Below are positions 7,967 to 17,622 of a stretch of 64,000 nucleotides of DNA, in pieces (position 1 is the stretch's first letter; every line of letters begins with the position of its first letter). The notes beneath the pieces were generated by a model. That model saw only the letters and a list, made by a program, of their open reading frames with translations, was not told where the DNA came from and ran no database searches. The DNA is from Sinorhizobium sojae CCBAU 05684. GTDB taxonomy: Bacteria; Pseudomonadota; Alphaproteobacteria; Rhizobiales; Rhizobiaceae. The position numbers were made by a program, and so were the translations under genes. The stretch covers positions 2,676,501-2,740,500 of the forward strand of contig NZ_CP023067.1 of assembly GCF_002288525.1 (NCBI RefSeq), read 5' to 3'.

Positions 7967-10561
7967 ATGGCCGCGCGCAGCGAACCGCTTTCCGAATATA
8001 ATCGACGTCGCGATTTCACCCGGACGCGTGAACCGAGGGGAACCGTCGCGCGAGGGCATCAGGGCAGAAAGCGCTTTCTCGTCCAGAAGCACGACGCGAC
8101 CCGGCTACATTTCGACTTCCGCCTCGAATGGGAGGGCGTGCTGAAGAGCTGGGCCGTCACGCGGGGGCCGAGCCTCGACCCTGAAGACAAGCGCCTTGCC
8201 GTGCGCACGGAGGATCACCCGCTCGCCTATGGCGATTTCGAGGGCACGATCCCCGAGGGTGAGTATGGCGGCGGCACGGTGATGCTCTGGGACACCGGCT
8301 GGTGGGAGCCGGAAGGAGACCCGACCGAGGGGCTGAAGAAGGGCAAGCTCTCCTTCCGCCTCTACGGCAGTCGTATGCAGGGCGGTTGGGCGCTTGTCCG
8401 CATGCGGCCGCAGAGAGGCGAGAAACGCGAAAACTGGCTGCTCGTCAAGCAGAGCGACGGCCACGCCCGCGAGGACGGCGATACGCTCGTCGAAGACCAG
8501 GTGACGAGCATCCGCACCGGCCGCACGATGGAAGAGATTGCCGCCGGCAAGGGCGAAGGACAAGCGCGCGTCTGGCATTCGAACAGGAGCACGGCGGCCA
8601 ATCTCAAGGCCGGTGCGATTGCCGAGAGCGTCGATCGGCAGAGGCGCCGGTCGCGAACCTCCGCGAAGGCACCGAGCTTCCGGCCGCCTCAGCTTGCGAC
8701 GCTGGTGACAAAGGCACCCGCCGGAGACGATTGGCTGAGCGAGGTGAAGTTCGACGGCTACCGGCTGATTTGCGCTGTCGGCGGCGATGGAGCGCGCTGC
8801 TACACGCGCAACGGCCTCGACTGGACCGGGAAATTCCCCGCGATCGCCTCCGCGCTTGCCGAACTCGACTGCAAGTCGGCGCTGATCGACGGCGAAGTGG
8901 TGGCGCTGTCGCAGGAAGGCTCCAATTTTTCGGCGCTCCAGAAGGCACTCAAGACCGGTGCCAGCACCCGTCTATACGCCTTCGACCTGATCGAACTCGA
9001 CGGCAAGGACCTGAGTCGTAAACCGCTCGTCGAAAGAAAGGCGAAGCTGAAGGCGCTGCTCGACACACTCGGCGTGACGGCAACGGTCCAGTACAGCGAG
9101 CATGTGCGCGGCAACAGCGCGCATGTGCTTGCCGCCATGTGCAGGGCCGGGCAGGAAGGCATCCTCGCCAAGGAGGCGAACGCTGCCTATCGCAGCGGTC
9201 GAACGCGGAGCTGGCTGAAGGTCAAATGCACGAAACGCCAGGAATTCGTGATCGGCGGCTATACACCCTCGTCGAAAAAGGGCCGACCCTTCGCGTCCCT
9301 CTTGGTCGGGACCTTCGAGAGCGGCAAGCTCGTCTATCGCGGCGGTGTCGGTACCGGTTTCACCGGCAAGGCGCTCGAGGAACTCGCTGCGCTTTTCGCC
9401 GGGCGCAGACGCGCGACGCCGCCCTTCGATGCGGTGCCGCGGGAACGAAGCCGCGATGGCGTGTGGCTGAAGCCGGACCTGGTGGCGGAAGTTGATTTCG
9501 CCGAGTTCACCGATGACGGCCATATCCGCCACGGCTCGTTCCAGGGACTGCGAGAGGACAAGGAGGCCAGGGCCGTGAAACTGGAAACGCCGAATCCCAC
9601 AACCGCCAAGGCCAAGACCGGCACGAACAAATTCCCGGCAACGAAGAGCGCCAGGCGCACGCCGAAGGGCGAGGACGAGGTGCTCGGCATCCGCATCTCC
9701 AACCCCGACCGGATCCTCTTCCAGGGCCAAGGCATCAGCAAGATCGATCTTGCCCGCTACTATGCCGTCGTCGCCGAGCGGATGCTGCCGCTCGCGGCCG
9801 ATCATCCCCTCTCCCTGGTGCGCTGCCCGCAAGGGCGGCAGCGGAAGTGCTTCTACCAGAAGCATGCGAGCGACGGCTTTCCGAACGACATACGGGAGGT
9901 TCCGATCGAGGAAGCATCCGGCGAGACCAAGAACTACATGTATCTGCACGGTGCCGAGGGGCTGGTCGCCGCCGTTCAGATGGGGACCCTCGAGTTTCAC
10001 ATCTGGGGTTCAACCATCGACAAGCTGGATCAGCCGGACCGCCTGGTCTTCGACCTCGATCCCGACCCTAGCGTCGCCTTCGCCATTGTGAAGCACGCGG
10101 CCGCGGCGCTGCGAGACGAGCTCGGCGGGATCGGCCTGACCTCCTTCGCCCTGGTGACCGGCGGCAAGGGCCTGCATGTGGTCGTGCCGCTTGTTCGCCG
10201 CGCCGCCTGGGACGAGGTGAAGCGCTTTGCCAAGGCGATCGCGCAGCGTTTCGCCGATCGCGATCCCGACCAATTCGTGGCCACCATGTCGAAGGCCAAA
10301 CGAAAGGGCCGGATCTTCATCGATTGGCTGAGAAACGAACGCGGCGCCACGGCGATCGCCCCCTATTCCACCCGTGCGCGGGAGGGCGGGCCGATCGCCA
10401 CGCCGGTCGGATGGGGCGAACTCGAAGCCCTGGATGCGGCCAATACTTTCCAGATGGCCGACATCCTCAAGCGGATCGAAAGCGACACGGATCCCTGGCG
10501 GGAGTTCGGCAAGGCCAGGCAATCGTTGACGAAGAAGGTGCTGGAGGCGGTCGGGGGCTGA
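7967..10561 (+). CDS. ligD: Multifunctional NHEJ DNA ligase LigD
   Basis: ATP-dependent end-joining enzyme, 864 aa, with domains in the order phosphoesterase (about 35-190; HDATRLHFDFR supplies His42, His48 and Asp50), ligase (about 235-540; catalytic Lys261 in EVKFDGYR, and WLKVKC motif V) and polymerase/primase (about 575-864; metal-binding DLDPD near 696-700). All three catalytic centres appear intact. The ATG at 7967 has GAGGAG upstream. It follows the broken ku, with which it was presumably co-transcribed, and converges on ybgC 12 bases away. With the adjacent ku dead, it would need a Ku from elsewhere in the genome. Confidence 0.95.
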   Translation: MAARSEPLSEYNRRRDFTRTREPRGTVARGHQGRKRFLVQKHDATRLHFDFRLEWEGVLKSWAVTRGPSLDPEDKRLAVRTEDHPLAYGDFEGTIPEGEYGGGTVMLWDTGWWEPEGDPTEGLKKGKLSFRLYGSRMQGGWALVRMRPQRGEKRENWLLVKQSDGHAREDGDTLVEDQVTSIRTGRTMEEIAAGKGEGQARVWHSNRSTAANLKAGAIAESVDRQRRRSRTSAKAPSFRPPQLATLVTKAPAGDDWLSEVKFDGYRLICAVGGDGARCYTRNGLDWTGKFPAIASALAELDCKSALIDGEVVALSQEGSNFSALQKALKTGASTRLYAFDLIELDGKDLSRKPLVERKAKLKALLDTLGVTATVQYSEHVRGNSAHVLAAMCRAGQEGILAKEANAAYRSGRTRSWLKVKCTKRQEFVIGGYTPSSKKGRPFASLLVGTFESGKLVYRGGVGTGFTGKALEELAALFAGRRRATPPFDAVPRERSRDGVWLKPDLVAEVDFAEFTDDGHIRHGSFQGLREDKEARAVKLETPNPTTAKAKTGTNKFPATKSARRTPKGEDEVLGIRISNPDRILFQGQGISKIDLARYYAVVAERMLPLAADHPLSLVRCPQGRQRKCFYQKHASDGFPNDIREVPIEEASGETKNYMYLHGAEGLVAAVQMGTLEFHIWGSTIDKLDQPDRLVFDLDPDPSVAFAIVKHAAAALRDELGGIGLTSFALVTGGKGLHVVVPLVRRAAWDEVKRFAKAIAQRFADRDPDQFVATMSKAKRKGRIFIDWLRNERGATAIAPYSTRAREGGPIATPVGWGELEALDAANTFQMADILKRIESDTDPWREFGKARQSLTKKVLEAVGG

Positions 10562-10573
10562 GGGCGTTCCGGC

Positions 10574-11029
10574 TCAGGCCGCCGCAGTCTGGGCAGCCAG
10601 AAACTTCGCGGCCAGCGCCTCCGGCAGCCGGCGAGGCCGGCCCTGACCGTTTATCACCGCAATAATGACCTTTGCCGCAATCAGCAGCGCATCGCCGCGC
10701 CGGATTTGTTGGTGCAGCACCATCTTGGCGCCGCCGGCCTTATCGGTCACGGTTTCGATCGTCAGCACGTCATCCATCCGCGCGGGTGTCTTGAAGTCGA
10801 TTTCCATCCGATGAACGACGAAGACGAGCCCCTCCGAATCGCCCTCGATCGCGAGCGATGCCTGTTCGACCCCGAGCAGCCTGAGATAATCGGTCCGGGC
10901 CCTTTCCATGAAGTGAAGATAGCGGGCGTGATAGACGAGGCCGGAAAAATCGGTGTCCGCGTAATAAACCCGCTGGATCAGTCGATGGCCGGTTTCGGTC
11001 AACTCGCCGGCAAGCGAAATCAGTGACAT
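10574..11029 (-). CDS. ybgC: Tol-Pal-associated acyl-CoA thioesterase YbgC
   Basis: Hotdog-fold thioesterase, 151 aa from the ATG at 11029 (MSLISLAGEL), chosen because GGAG precedes it; the open frame extends 18 codons further. The YYADTDFSGLVYHARYLHF segment carries the family's catalytic Asp, and ERARTDYLR follows. YbgC-type enzymes hydrolyse short or acyl-carrier-bound thioesters and are linked to phospholipid metabolism. The gene normally heads ybgC-tolQRAB-pal; here ku-ligD separates it from tolQ. It is divergent from sqdB. Confidence 0.92.
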   Translation of the reverse strand: MSLISLAGELTETGHRLIQRVYYADTDFSGLVYHARYLHFMERARTDYLRLLGVEQASLAIEGDSEGLVFVVHRMEIDFKTPARMDDVLTIETVTDKAGGAKMVLHQQIRRGDALLIAAKVIIAVINGQGRPRRLPEALAAKFLAAQTAAA

Positions 11030-11095
11030 GGCGTTCTCCGGGAGGATTTGCTTTCCTGTGCAGGATCGAAAAGGCAATTGCAAGTATTTGTAGCT

Positions 11096-11113
11096 TTGTC
11101 ACAATCCTGTCCT
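11096..11113 (+). promoter_or_regulatory. Pho-box-like direct repeat upstream of sqdB
   Basis: TTGTCAC-AATC-CTGTCCT has the 7-4-7 layout of a PhoB box (consensus CTGTCAT-N4-CTGTCAT), with 11-base phasing and 10 of 14 or better matches. It lies 43 bases before the sqdB start. Sulfolipid replaces phospholipid under phosphate limitation, so PhoB control is biologically sensible. The assignment is by eye. Confidence 0.5.
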
Positions 11114-11155
11114 ATCTGATGATCCGTCCCTTCCTCCCGATCAGGAGAATCGTGC

Positions 11156-12376
11156 ATGAAAATTGCAGTCCTCGGCGGTGACGGTTTCGTCGGCTGGCCC
11201 ACCGCGCTCCATCTGTCCGATGCGGGCCACGACATCCACATTCTCGACAATCTCTCCCGCCGCTGGATAGACACCGAGCTTGGCGTGCAATCCTTGACCC
11301 CGATGGATTCCATCCAGGAACGCACCCGCATCTGGCACGCGGAGACCGGTCGGCGCATCCACTTCAACCTGATCGACCTCGCCCGCGACTACGAACTCCT
11401 GAAGAAATGGCTGCAGGAACATCGCCCCGACGCGATCGTGCACTTTGCCGAGCAGCGGGCCGCTCCCTATTCGATGAAGAGTGACCGGCACAAGAATTAC
11501 ACGGTCAACAACAACGTCAATGCCACCCATAACCTGCTGAACGCGCTGGTGGAAATCGATCTCGATGCCCATCTCGTGCATCTCGGCACCATGGGCGTCT
11601 ACGGCTATTCGACGATCGGCGCGGCCATTCCCGAAGGCTACCTGCCCGTCGGGATCGAGACCCTGGGTGGCGAGACAGTAAGCCAGGAGATCCTCTACCC
11701 GTCAAATCCCGGCTCGATCTATCACATGACCAAGTGCCTCGATCAGTTGCTCTTCCAGTTCTATGCCAAGAACGACGGGCTCAGGATTACCGACCTGCAC
11801 CAGGGCATCGTCTGGGGCACGCATACGGCACAGACCCGGCGCCATCCGCAGCTCATCAACCGCTTCGACTATGACGGCGACTATGGTACGGTCCTGAACC
11901 GCTTCCTGATCCAGGCGGCGATCGGCTATCCGCTGACGGTGCACGGCACTGGCGGCCAGACCCGCGCCTTCATCCATATCCAGGATTCGGTGCGCTGCAT
12001 CGAACTCGCGCTGCGGAAACCGCCGGCACGCGGCAGCCGCGTCGAGATCTTCAATCAGATGACCGAGACGCATCGCGTCCGCGACCTTGCCGAGATGGTC
12101 GCCAAAACGACCGGCTCCGAGATCGCCTGGCTGCCCAATCCGCGCAAGGAGGCGGCGGAGAACGATCTCGTCGTGCACAACGAGAAGTTCCTCGCGCTCG
12201 GGCTCGAGCCCATTCGCCTTGCGGACGGGCTGCTCTCGGAGATCGTCGACGTCGCGAAGAAATTCGCCTATCGCGTCGACCGCTCGCGCGTGCCGGCCGT
12301 GTCTGCCTGGACCAGGGACATCGCTCCGCTGATCAATCACGATCCGGAGGGCAAGCGGCTGAAATCCGTTTCATGA
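11156..12376 (+). CDS. sqdB: UDP-sulfoquinovose synthase SqdB
   Basis: Makes UDP-sulfoquinovose from UDP-glucose and sulfite, the head-group donor for the sulfolipid SQDG. It is an NAD-dependent short-chain epimerase-like enzyme of 406 aa, with a Rossmann motif at the N-terminus (VLGGDGFVGWPTA) and the family-specific DNLSRRWID segment. A later YHMTK motif supplies the catalytic Tyr and Lys. ATG 11156 has a GGAGAA Shine-Dalgarno. It overlaps sqdD by 4 bases, heading a tightly coupled sqdB-sqdD-sqdC operon. A Pho-box-like site lies upstream. Confidence 0.96.
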   Translation: MKIAVLGGDGFVGWPTALHLSDAGHDIHILDNLSRRWIDTELGVQSLTPMDSIQERTRIWHAETGRRIHFNLIDLARDYELLKKWLQEHRPDAIVHFAEQRAAPYSMKSDRHKNYTVNNNVNATHNLLNALVEIDLDAHLVHLGTMGVYGYSTIGAAIPEGYLPVGIETLGGETVSQEILYPSNPGSIYHMTKCLDQLLFQFYAKNDGLRITDLHQGIVWGTHTAQTRRHPQLINRFDYDGDYGTVLNRFLIQAAIGYPLTVHGTGGQTRAFIHIQDSVRCIELALRKPPARGSRVEIFNQMTETHRVRDLAEMVAKTTGSEIAWLPNPRKEAAENDLVVHNEKFLALGLEPIRLADGLLSEIVDVAKKFAYRVDRSRVPAVSAWTRDIAPLINHDPEGKRLKSVS

Positions 12377-13248
12377 TCGCACAGACGACCGCTTCGGAAG
12401 GGCTCCACCCGTCCTCGCCGCCCGCGGCCAGCCAGGCCTTCGTGACGCTCGTCACCAATGCCGACTATGCACTGGGCGCGCGCGCGCTCGCCCGCTCGAT
12501 CCGCCGCACGGAGACGACGGCAGATATCGTGGTGCTGCACACGGGCGGAGTGGATATCTCCGCGCTCAAGCCGCTCGCGGAATTCGACTGCCGGCTGATC
12601 GAAACGGAACTCCTGCCGCTTTCCGACGAATTCAACGCCCGCCATGCGCGCCGGAACGTGCACGACCAGGCACCCTTCACGAAAGGCCGCAAGCCCGCCT
12701 TCCACTCGCCGCTCGACAATTTCTGCAAGCTGCGGCTCTGGCAGCTCACCGATTACGAGCGCTGCGTCTTCATAGACGCCGACGCGCTCGTTCTGCGCAA
12801 TATCGACAAGCTGTTCCTCTATCCGCAATTTTCGGCGGCACCGAACGTCTATGAGAGCCTTGCCGATTTCCATCGGCTGAACTCCGGCGTATTCGTCGCA
12901 GAGCCCTCGCCTGCGACATTCGAAAGGATGCTGACGGCCCTCGATGCGCCGGGCGCCTTCTGGCCGCGCACAGACCAGACCTTCCTGCAAGATTTCTTCC
13001 CCGATTGGCACGGCCTGCCGGTAACGATGAACATGTTGCAATATGTCTGGTTCAACCTGCCCGGCCTCTGGGATTGGCGCTCGATCGCCATCCTTCACTA
13101 CCAGTACGAAAAGCCGTGGGAAAAGGATCATCCGCGCGCGGACAGCCTGCGCCCGCTGATCGAGCTTTGGCATGCCTACCTGACCGGCAAGAACATTCCC
13201 GATCCTGCCGCGCTCGAGAATCCGGCACGCGCCGGCGCGTCGTCATGA
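12373..13248 (+). CDS. sqdD: Sulfolipid glycosyltransferase SqdD (GT8 family)
   Basis: 291-aa glycosyltransferase of the glycogenin-like GT8 family. The N-terminal half begins with VTLVTNADYALGARAL and contains the metal/nucleotide-sugar-binding DxD motif in FIDADALVL (near residue 135). In purple bacteria SqdD is thought to act in transfer of sulfoquinovose during SQDG synthesis. Translational coupling is suggested at both ends: ATGA overlaps with sqdB and with sqdC. Function in this organism is inferred from operon context. Confidence 0.9.
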   Translation: MIAQTTASEGLHPSSPPAASQAFVTLVTNADYALGARALARSIRRTETTADIVVLHTGGVDISALKPLAEFDCRLIETELLPLSDEFNARHARRNVHDQAPFTKGRKPAFHSPLDNFCKLRLWQLTDYERCVFIDADALVLRNIDKLFLYPQFSAAPNVYESLADFHRLNSGVFVAEPSPATFERMLTALDAPGAFWPRTDQTFLQDFFPDWHGLPVTMNMLQYVWFNLPGLWDWRSIAILHYQYEKPWEKDHPRADSLRPLIELWHAYLTGKNIPDPAALENPARAGASS

Positions 13249-14141
13249 CCCGCGTCCTCGTCTCCGGCGGCACCGGGTTCGTGGGCCGCTTCGTCGTCGA
13301 GCAGTTGCTTGCATGCGGTTATAAGGTGACCGTTGGTGGCCGTTCGCGGCCGCCGGAAGGCTTCTTCTCGCGAGCCGTGGCATACGTGTCTCTTCACCTC
13401 GATCCGGACCGCGACCAGACCGCCGCTTTCGACGACGTCTATTATTTCGTCCACGCGGCCTTCGAGCATGTCGAGGGCAAGTACCGGGGCGGCGAAGGCG
13501 GAGACCCGAAGGGGTTCCGCCGCGCCAATCTCGACGGCTCGGTGCGCCTCTTCGAGGAGGCACGCGCCGCCGGCGTGCGCCGCACAGTCTTTCTTTCCAG
13601 CCGCGCCGTCTATGGCGAAACCTCGTCGCCTGTCCTCGATGAAGACACGCCCACTGAACCGGACACCCTCTACGGCGCGGTCAAGCTTGCGGCGGAAGAG
13701 GCGTTGAAATCGCTCGCCGGCCCCGGATTCGTCACCGCGAACCTGCGCGTGACCGGCGTCTACGGGCCAGCCGGGCCGGGCCGTAAACACAAATGGAGCG
13801 GACTCTTTGCCGACTACCTCGCGGGAAAACCCGTGCCGTCGCGCATCGGCACCGAAGTCCACGGCGACGAGGTCGCGCAGGCCGTGCGCCTGATGCTCGA
13901 AACGGATGCGGCAAAAGTCTCCGGCAAGGTCTTCAATGTCTCCGACGTGCTGACCGGAAACCGTGAGATTCTCGCTGTGCTTCAATCTGCAACCGGCTGT
14001 CCCCATACCTTGCCGCCGGCGGCGGAGCCAAGCGGTTTCAAGATCATGGCCACGGACAGACTGCGCGCGCTTGGGTGGACTTCGGGCGGGCAGGAACGCC
14101 TGGCGGCCACGGTTCGGGAATTAGCGCGGAATGTCCGGTAA
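13245..14141 (+). CDS. sqdC: NAD-dependent epimerase-like protein SqdC
   Basis: 298-aa extended short-chain dehydrogenase starting at ATG 13245, which overlaps the sqdD stop as ATGA; the open frame runs upstream only inside sqdD. The cofactor-binding GGTGFVG motif is at the N-terminus. The Ser and YGAVKLA (YxxxK) residues for catalysis are present. SqdC belongs to the bacterial sulfolipid operon, but its exact reaction is not settled. It is last in the operon and converges on the metallophosphoesterase gene 42 bases away. Confidence 0.88.
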   Translation: MTRVLVSGGTGFVGRFVVEQLLACGYKVTVGGRSRPPEGFFSRAVAYVSLHLDPDRDQTAAFDDVYYFVHAAFEHVEGKYRGGEGGDPKGFRRANLDGSVRLFEEARAAGVRRTVFLSSRAVYGETSSPVLDEDTPTEPDTLYGAVKLAAEEALKSLAGPGFVTANLRVTGVYGPAGPGRKHKWSGLFADYLAGKPVPSRIGTEVHGDEVAQAVRLMLETDAAKVSGKVFNVSDVLTGNREILAVLQSATGCPHTLPPAAEPSGFKIMATDRLRALGWTSGGQERLAATVRELARNVR

Positions 14142-14183
14142 AAAGGGAGGCTGGCAACGTCGCAGCCGCCGGCGATTTTCCCC

Positions 14184-15086
14184 TTACCCTAGATCGACCA
14201 CCACGATCTCCGGCGGCACCCCGAGGCGGACCGGGGCGATGGAGCAGCCGAGACCGCCCGAGACGATCAGATTGCGATCCTCCTCGACGATATGTCCATA
14301 GGCATAGCGATCGCCGAAACGGGACGGGACGACGGGCGAATAGCCGGCAAGCCGCACCTGTCCGCCATGGGTGTGCCCGGAAAGCGTCAGCGAGACGCGC
14401 GGCGGCACTTTTGGAAAGATGTCGGGTTCGTGCGCCAGCAGGATGACTGGTGCCTCATCCGTCACCTGCGCGAGCGTGCCGTCGAGATCGTCGAGGCCGG
14501 CCATGCGCCGCCGGTTCCAGATCTTGCCCGGGCGAAGCGCGAGCTGGTCCTCGAGCCCCGCAATCCAGAAGCCGAAGCCGTCCTTCTCGAGGCGGATGGC
14601 GCGATTGCTGTGGACCTCGATCCCGACGCCCATCAGCGCCCGGTGCGCAAAAGTCTCGCCACCGCCGCTCTTCTGGGCGGTCCTGTCTTCCCACCAGTCG
14701 TGATTGCCCATCACCGCGTGTACGCCCAGTGGCGCTTGCAGTGTCGAGAGCGCCTTCGACCATTCGCTCGAATGGACGTGACGCGTGACGAAATTCATGC
14801 CGGAGGCATAGTCGCCGAGGAGCAGGATTGCATCGCCGCCGAGGCTGTTGGCGCGCTTGCAGATCGAAATGATACGGTCGGCCGGCATCCAGGGCTCGCA
14901 GGCATGCAGATCGGCGAGTGCGACGAGACGGAGCTTTAGGCCCGGCGTCCAGCCGGGCGGGATCACACGATAGCGCGCAATTGAGAGCCGCGCGAGCGGC
15001 TCGACGGCAAAGGCATAGCCGCCAAGCGCAGCGAAGCTTGCGAACCCGCCGCCGACCAACGTCATGAAGCCGCGACGGGTGATCAT
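14184..15086 (-). CDS. Calcineurin-like metallophosphoesterase, membrane-anchored or exported
   Basis: 300-aa protein with a twin-arginine-like start (MITRRGFMTLVGGGFAS), so probably exported or anchored at the membrane. The metallophosphoesterase metal ligands are all visible in order: ADLHA, LLGDY, GNHDWW, LAHEPD and SGHTHGG. This resembles the YkuE/YaeI group, some of which act on UDP-2,3-diacylglucosamine or other phosphodiesters; the substrate here is unknown. It starts 1 base after the ruvB stop region and is probably the last gene of the ruvCAB transcript. Confidence 0.88.
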   Translation of the reverse strand: MITRRGFMTLVGGGFASFAALGGYAFAVEPLARLSIARYRVIPPGWTPGLKLRLVALADLHACEPWMPADRIISICKRANSLGGDAILLLGDYASGMNFVTRHVHSSEWSKALSTLQAPLGVHAVMGNHDWWEDRTAQKSGGGETFAHRALMGVGIEVHSNRAIRLEKDGFGFWIAGLEDQLALRPGKIWNRRRMAGLDDLDGTLAQVTDEAPVILLAHEPDIFPKVPPRVSLTLSGHTHGGQVRLAGYSPVVPSRFGDRYAYGHIVEEDRNLIVSGGLGCSIAPVRLGVPPEIVVVDLG

Positions 15087-15087
15087 C

Positions 15088-16128
15088 TCAGTCGTCCTTG
15101 AGCGTCAGCCGGAATTGCGCCGCCTCGATCTCCTTGGGCGGACTGAGGCCGAGATGCTTCCATGCATTGGCCGTCAGCACGCGGCCGCGCGGGGTGCGCT
15201 GGATGAAGCCCTGCTGGATTAGGTAGGGCTCGATGATGTCCTCGATCGCGTCGCGCGGCTCAGAAAGCCCTGCTGCAATCGTATCGATGCCGACGGGCCC
15301 GCCACCGAAATTCTGAGCGATCATTGTCAGGTAGCGGCGGTCGAGCTGGTCGAGGCCCATATTGTCGACGAGCAGCCGTGTAAGGGCCTCGTCGGCAAGC
15401 TCCCGCGTCACGGCTTCGACGCGGGCAACCTCCGCGAAATCGCGCACGCGCCGCAGAAGGCGCCCGGCTATTCGCGGCGTGCCACGCGCCCGACGGGCGA
15501 TTTCGCGCGCGCCCGCATCCGTCATGCCGAGGCCCATCAGCCGCGCACCGCGCCGCACGATCAGTTCCAGCTCGTCGACGGTGTAAAAATTGAGCCGAAC
15601 GGGAATGCCGAAGCGGTCGCGCAAGGGCGTCGTCAGGAGCCCGAGGCGGGTCGTCGCGGCGACCAGGGTGAACTTGGAGAGGTCGATCTTCACGGAACGC
15701 GCCGCCGGCCCTTCGCCTATGATGAGATCGAGCTGAAAATCCTCCATCGCCGGATAGAGAATTTCCTCGACCGCCGGGTTCAGGCGATGGATCTCGTCGA
15801 TGAAGAGCACGTCGCGCTCCTCGAGATTGGTGAGGAGTGCTGCGAGGTCGCCGGCCTTGGCGATCACCGGACCGGAGGTCGAGCGGAAATTGACGCCCAG
15901 TTCCTTCGCCATAATCTGCGCCAGCGTCGTCTTGCCGAGACCGGGGGGACCGACGAAGAGCACGTGGTCGAGCGCCTCGCCGCGATTGCGCGCCGCCTCG
16001 ATGAATATCTTGAGATTGGCGCGGGCCTCAGCCTGGCCGGTGAATTCATCGAGGGACTGCGGACGCAAGGTCGCATCGATGTCTTCACCACGCTTTTCCG
16101 GCGCTATCAGGCGTGGGGCTTCATTCAT
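15088..16128 (-). CDS. ruvB: Holliday junction branch-migration ATPase RuvB
   Basis: Hexameric AAA+ motor that, with RuvA, drives branch migration at Holliday junctions. 346 aa is the family length. Walker A is GPPGLGKT (60-67), Walker B is FIDEIH, and sensor 1 lies in AATTR. A C-terminal winged helix follows (after about residue 260). It lies 142 bases after ruvA on the same strand; that gap holds no supportable gene. Confidence 0.98.
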   Translation of the reverse strand: MNEAPRLIAPEKRGEDIDATLRPQSLDEFTGQAEARANLKIFIEAARNRGEALDHVLFVGPPGLGKTTLAQIMAKELGVNFRSTSGPVIAKAGDLAALLTNLEERDVLFIDEIHRLNPAVEEILYPAMEDFQLDLIIGEGPAARSVKIDLSKFTLVAATTRLGLLTTPLRDRFGIPVRLNFYTVDELELIVRRGARLMGLGMTDAGAREIARRARGTPRIAGRLLRRVRDFAEVARVEAVTRELADEALTRLLVDNMGLDQLDRRYLTMIAQNFGGGPVGIDTIAAGLSEPRDAIEDIIEPYLIQQGFIQRTPRGRVLTANAWKHLGLSPPKEIEAAQFRLTLKDD

Positions 16129-16270
16129 TTCAATCTTCCATTTGCGGGCTGGGTCGCACGGCCATCCGCAGGCACGGTGCAGCTCTCAACCATAATGCGA
16201 GCGCCGCCGCCGATCCAGTCCGATCGCTCCCGCGAGGCTCATTCCGATGCGATTGCGGCCGCAGAAAGGC

Positions 16271-16888
16271 TCATCGAGCCAGCTCCTTCAAGCCGAGCCG
16301 GATCAGCTTGGCGCTGTCGCCGCCTTCCCCACCATTCTTCAGAGCCGCGGCAACGGCATTTGCCGCCTGGTCGCGCGAATAGCCGAGATTGGTCAGGGCG
16401 GAGACCGCATCCGCAACCGGTGCGGAGGCGGCCCCCTCGCTGAGTTCCTGCTTGAAGCCGATCGGGGCCGACATCTCGCCGACAAAGGCCGGCGCCTTGT
16501 TCTTGAGCTCGGTCACGATGCGCACCGCCACCTTCGGGCCCACGCCGGGGGCGCGTGCAACCGACGTTTTGTCCTGTAGCGCGACGGCATTGGCAAGCTC
16601 GCTCGGCGTCAGCGTCGAAAGCAGCGCCAGCGCCACCTTCGATCCCACCCCCTGGACTGTTTGCAACAGGCGGAACCATTCGCGCTCAAGCGCCGTCAGG
16701 AAACCGAAAAGCTTCAGCTGGTCCTCGCGCACATAGGTCTCGATGAAGAGCACCGCCGCCTCCCCTGCCGATCCAAGCTTGCCAAGGGTGCGCGCCGAAC
16801 AATGGGCGACATAGCCGACGCCATGCACGTCGAGCACGACGAAATCCTCGCCGATTTCGTCGATGGTGCCCTTCAGTTTACCGATCAT
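16271..16888 (-). CDS. ruvA: Holliday junction DNA-binding protein RuvA
   Basis: Tetrameric Holliday-junction binder and RuvB partner, 205 aa. The N-terminal OB-fold begins [12 protein letters not shown], helix-hairpin-helix motifs follow ([13 protein letters not shown] and [11 protein letters not shown]), and the C-terminal RuvB-interacting domain is joined by a flexible linker. It is the middle gene of ruvC-ruvA-ruvB. Confidence 0.98.
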   Translation of the reverse strand: MIGKLKGTIDEIGEDFVVLDVHGVGYVAHCSARTLGKLGSAGEAAVLFIETYVREDQLKLFGFLTALEREWFRLLQTVQGVGSKVALALLSTLTPSELANAVALQDKTSVARAPGVGPKVAVRIVTELKNKAPAFVGEMSAPIGFKQELSEGAASAPVADAVSALTNLGYSRDQAANAVAAALKNGGEGGDSAKLIRLGLKELAR

Positions 16889-16940
16889 CTGGCTCTCGTT
16901 ATCCTATTGCGCCATCATTCCAATCTGAGGCCCCATTGCC

Positions 16941-17453
16941 CTACCCTGCAAGCGCCGCCAGGCGGCTGGTGATCGCCTGGCGGTTATGGGCGTGGCAAAT
17001 GGCGATGGCAAGCGCGTCGGCAGCGTCGTTGCCCTTGAACTCGGCCTTCGGCATCAGCACCTTCAGCATCATATGGATCTGCTGCTTCTCGCCGTGCCCG
17101 ACGCCGATCACCGCCTTCTTGACAGCGTTTGGCGCGTATTCTGCAACCCGCAAGCCCGCTCGCGCGGGAACCAGCATGGCAATGCCGCGCGCTTGACCGA
17201 GCTTCAAGGTTGCGGTCGCGTCCTTGTTGACGAAGGTCTGCTCGACGGCCGCCTCGTGCGGCTGGAAGCTGTGCACTACGTCGGCAAGCCCGTCATGCAG
17301 CTGGCAGAGGCGGGAAGCGAGGTCCATCTCGCCGTCCGAGGTCACCGTCCCGGAAGCGACGAAGCGCAACGAATTGCCGAGCGTTTCGATAATCCCCCAA
17401 CCGGTGCGCCTCAGGCCCGGATCGATGCCGATGATGCGAATCGTAGTCTGCAT
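16941..17453 (-). CDS. ruvC: Holliday junction resolvase RuvC
   Basis: Endonuclease that cuts Holliday junctions symmetrically in complex with RuvAB, 170 aa. Acidic catalytic residues are visible in [11 protein letters not shown] (first Asp), VEQTF (Glu) and [15 protein letters not shown] (C-terminal Asp and His). It is the first gene of the ruvCAB operon and divergent from the flavin oxidoreductase gene; the shared 169-base intergenic region should contain both promoters. Confidence 0.98.
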   Translation of the reverse strand: MQTTIRIIGIDPGLRRTGWGIIETLGNSLRFVASGTVTSDGEMDLASRLCQLHDGLADVVHSFQPHEAAVEQTFVNKDATATLKLGQARGIAMLVPARAGLRVAEYAPNAVKKAVIGVGHGEKQQIHMMLKVLMPKAEFKGNDAADALAIAICHAHNRQAITSRLAALAG

Positions 17454-17622
17454 ATCTCACCCTATGTCGGTCGATGAGACGCTGCCAGTAAAAAGTGAAC
17501 AAAACAAAAACATTGCACAGAAAGATCTGGCACCGGCGGAAACGGCCGGACAAACCTTGGATTGAGGAAACTTGAACCTACATTGCCATCGATCAATTTC
17601 CCTTAGAGAAAAAGGCATTGCC

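Noticed and set aside
16129-16270. Small gene between ruvA and ruvB
   Set aside because: The only minus-strand frame with an ATG is about 18 codons and has no supporting features.
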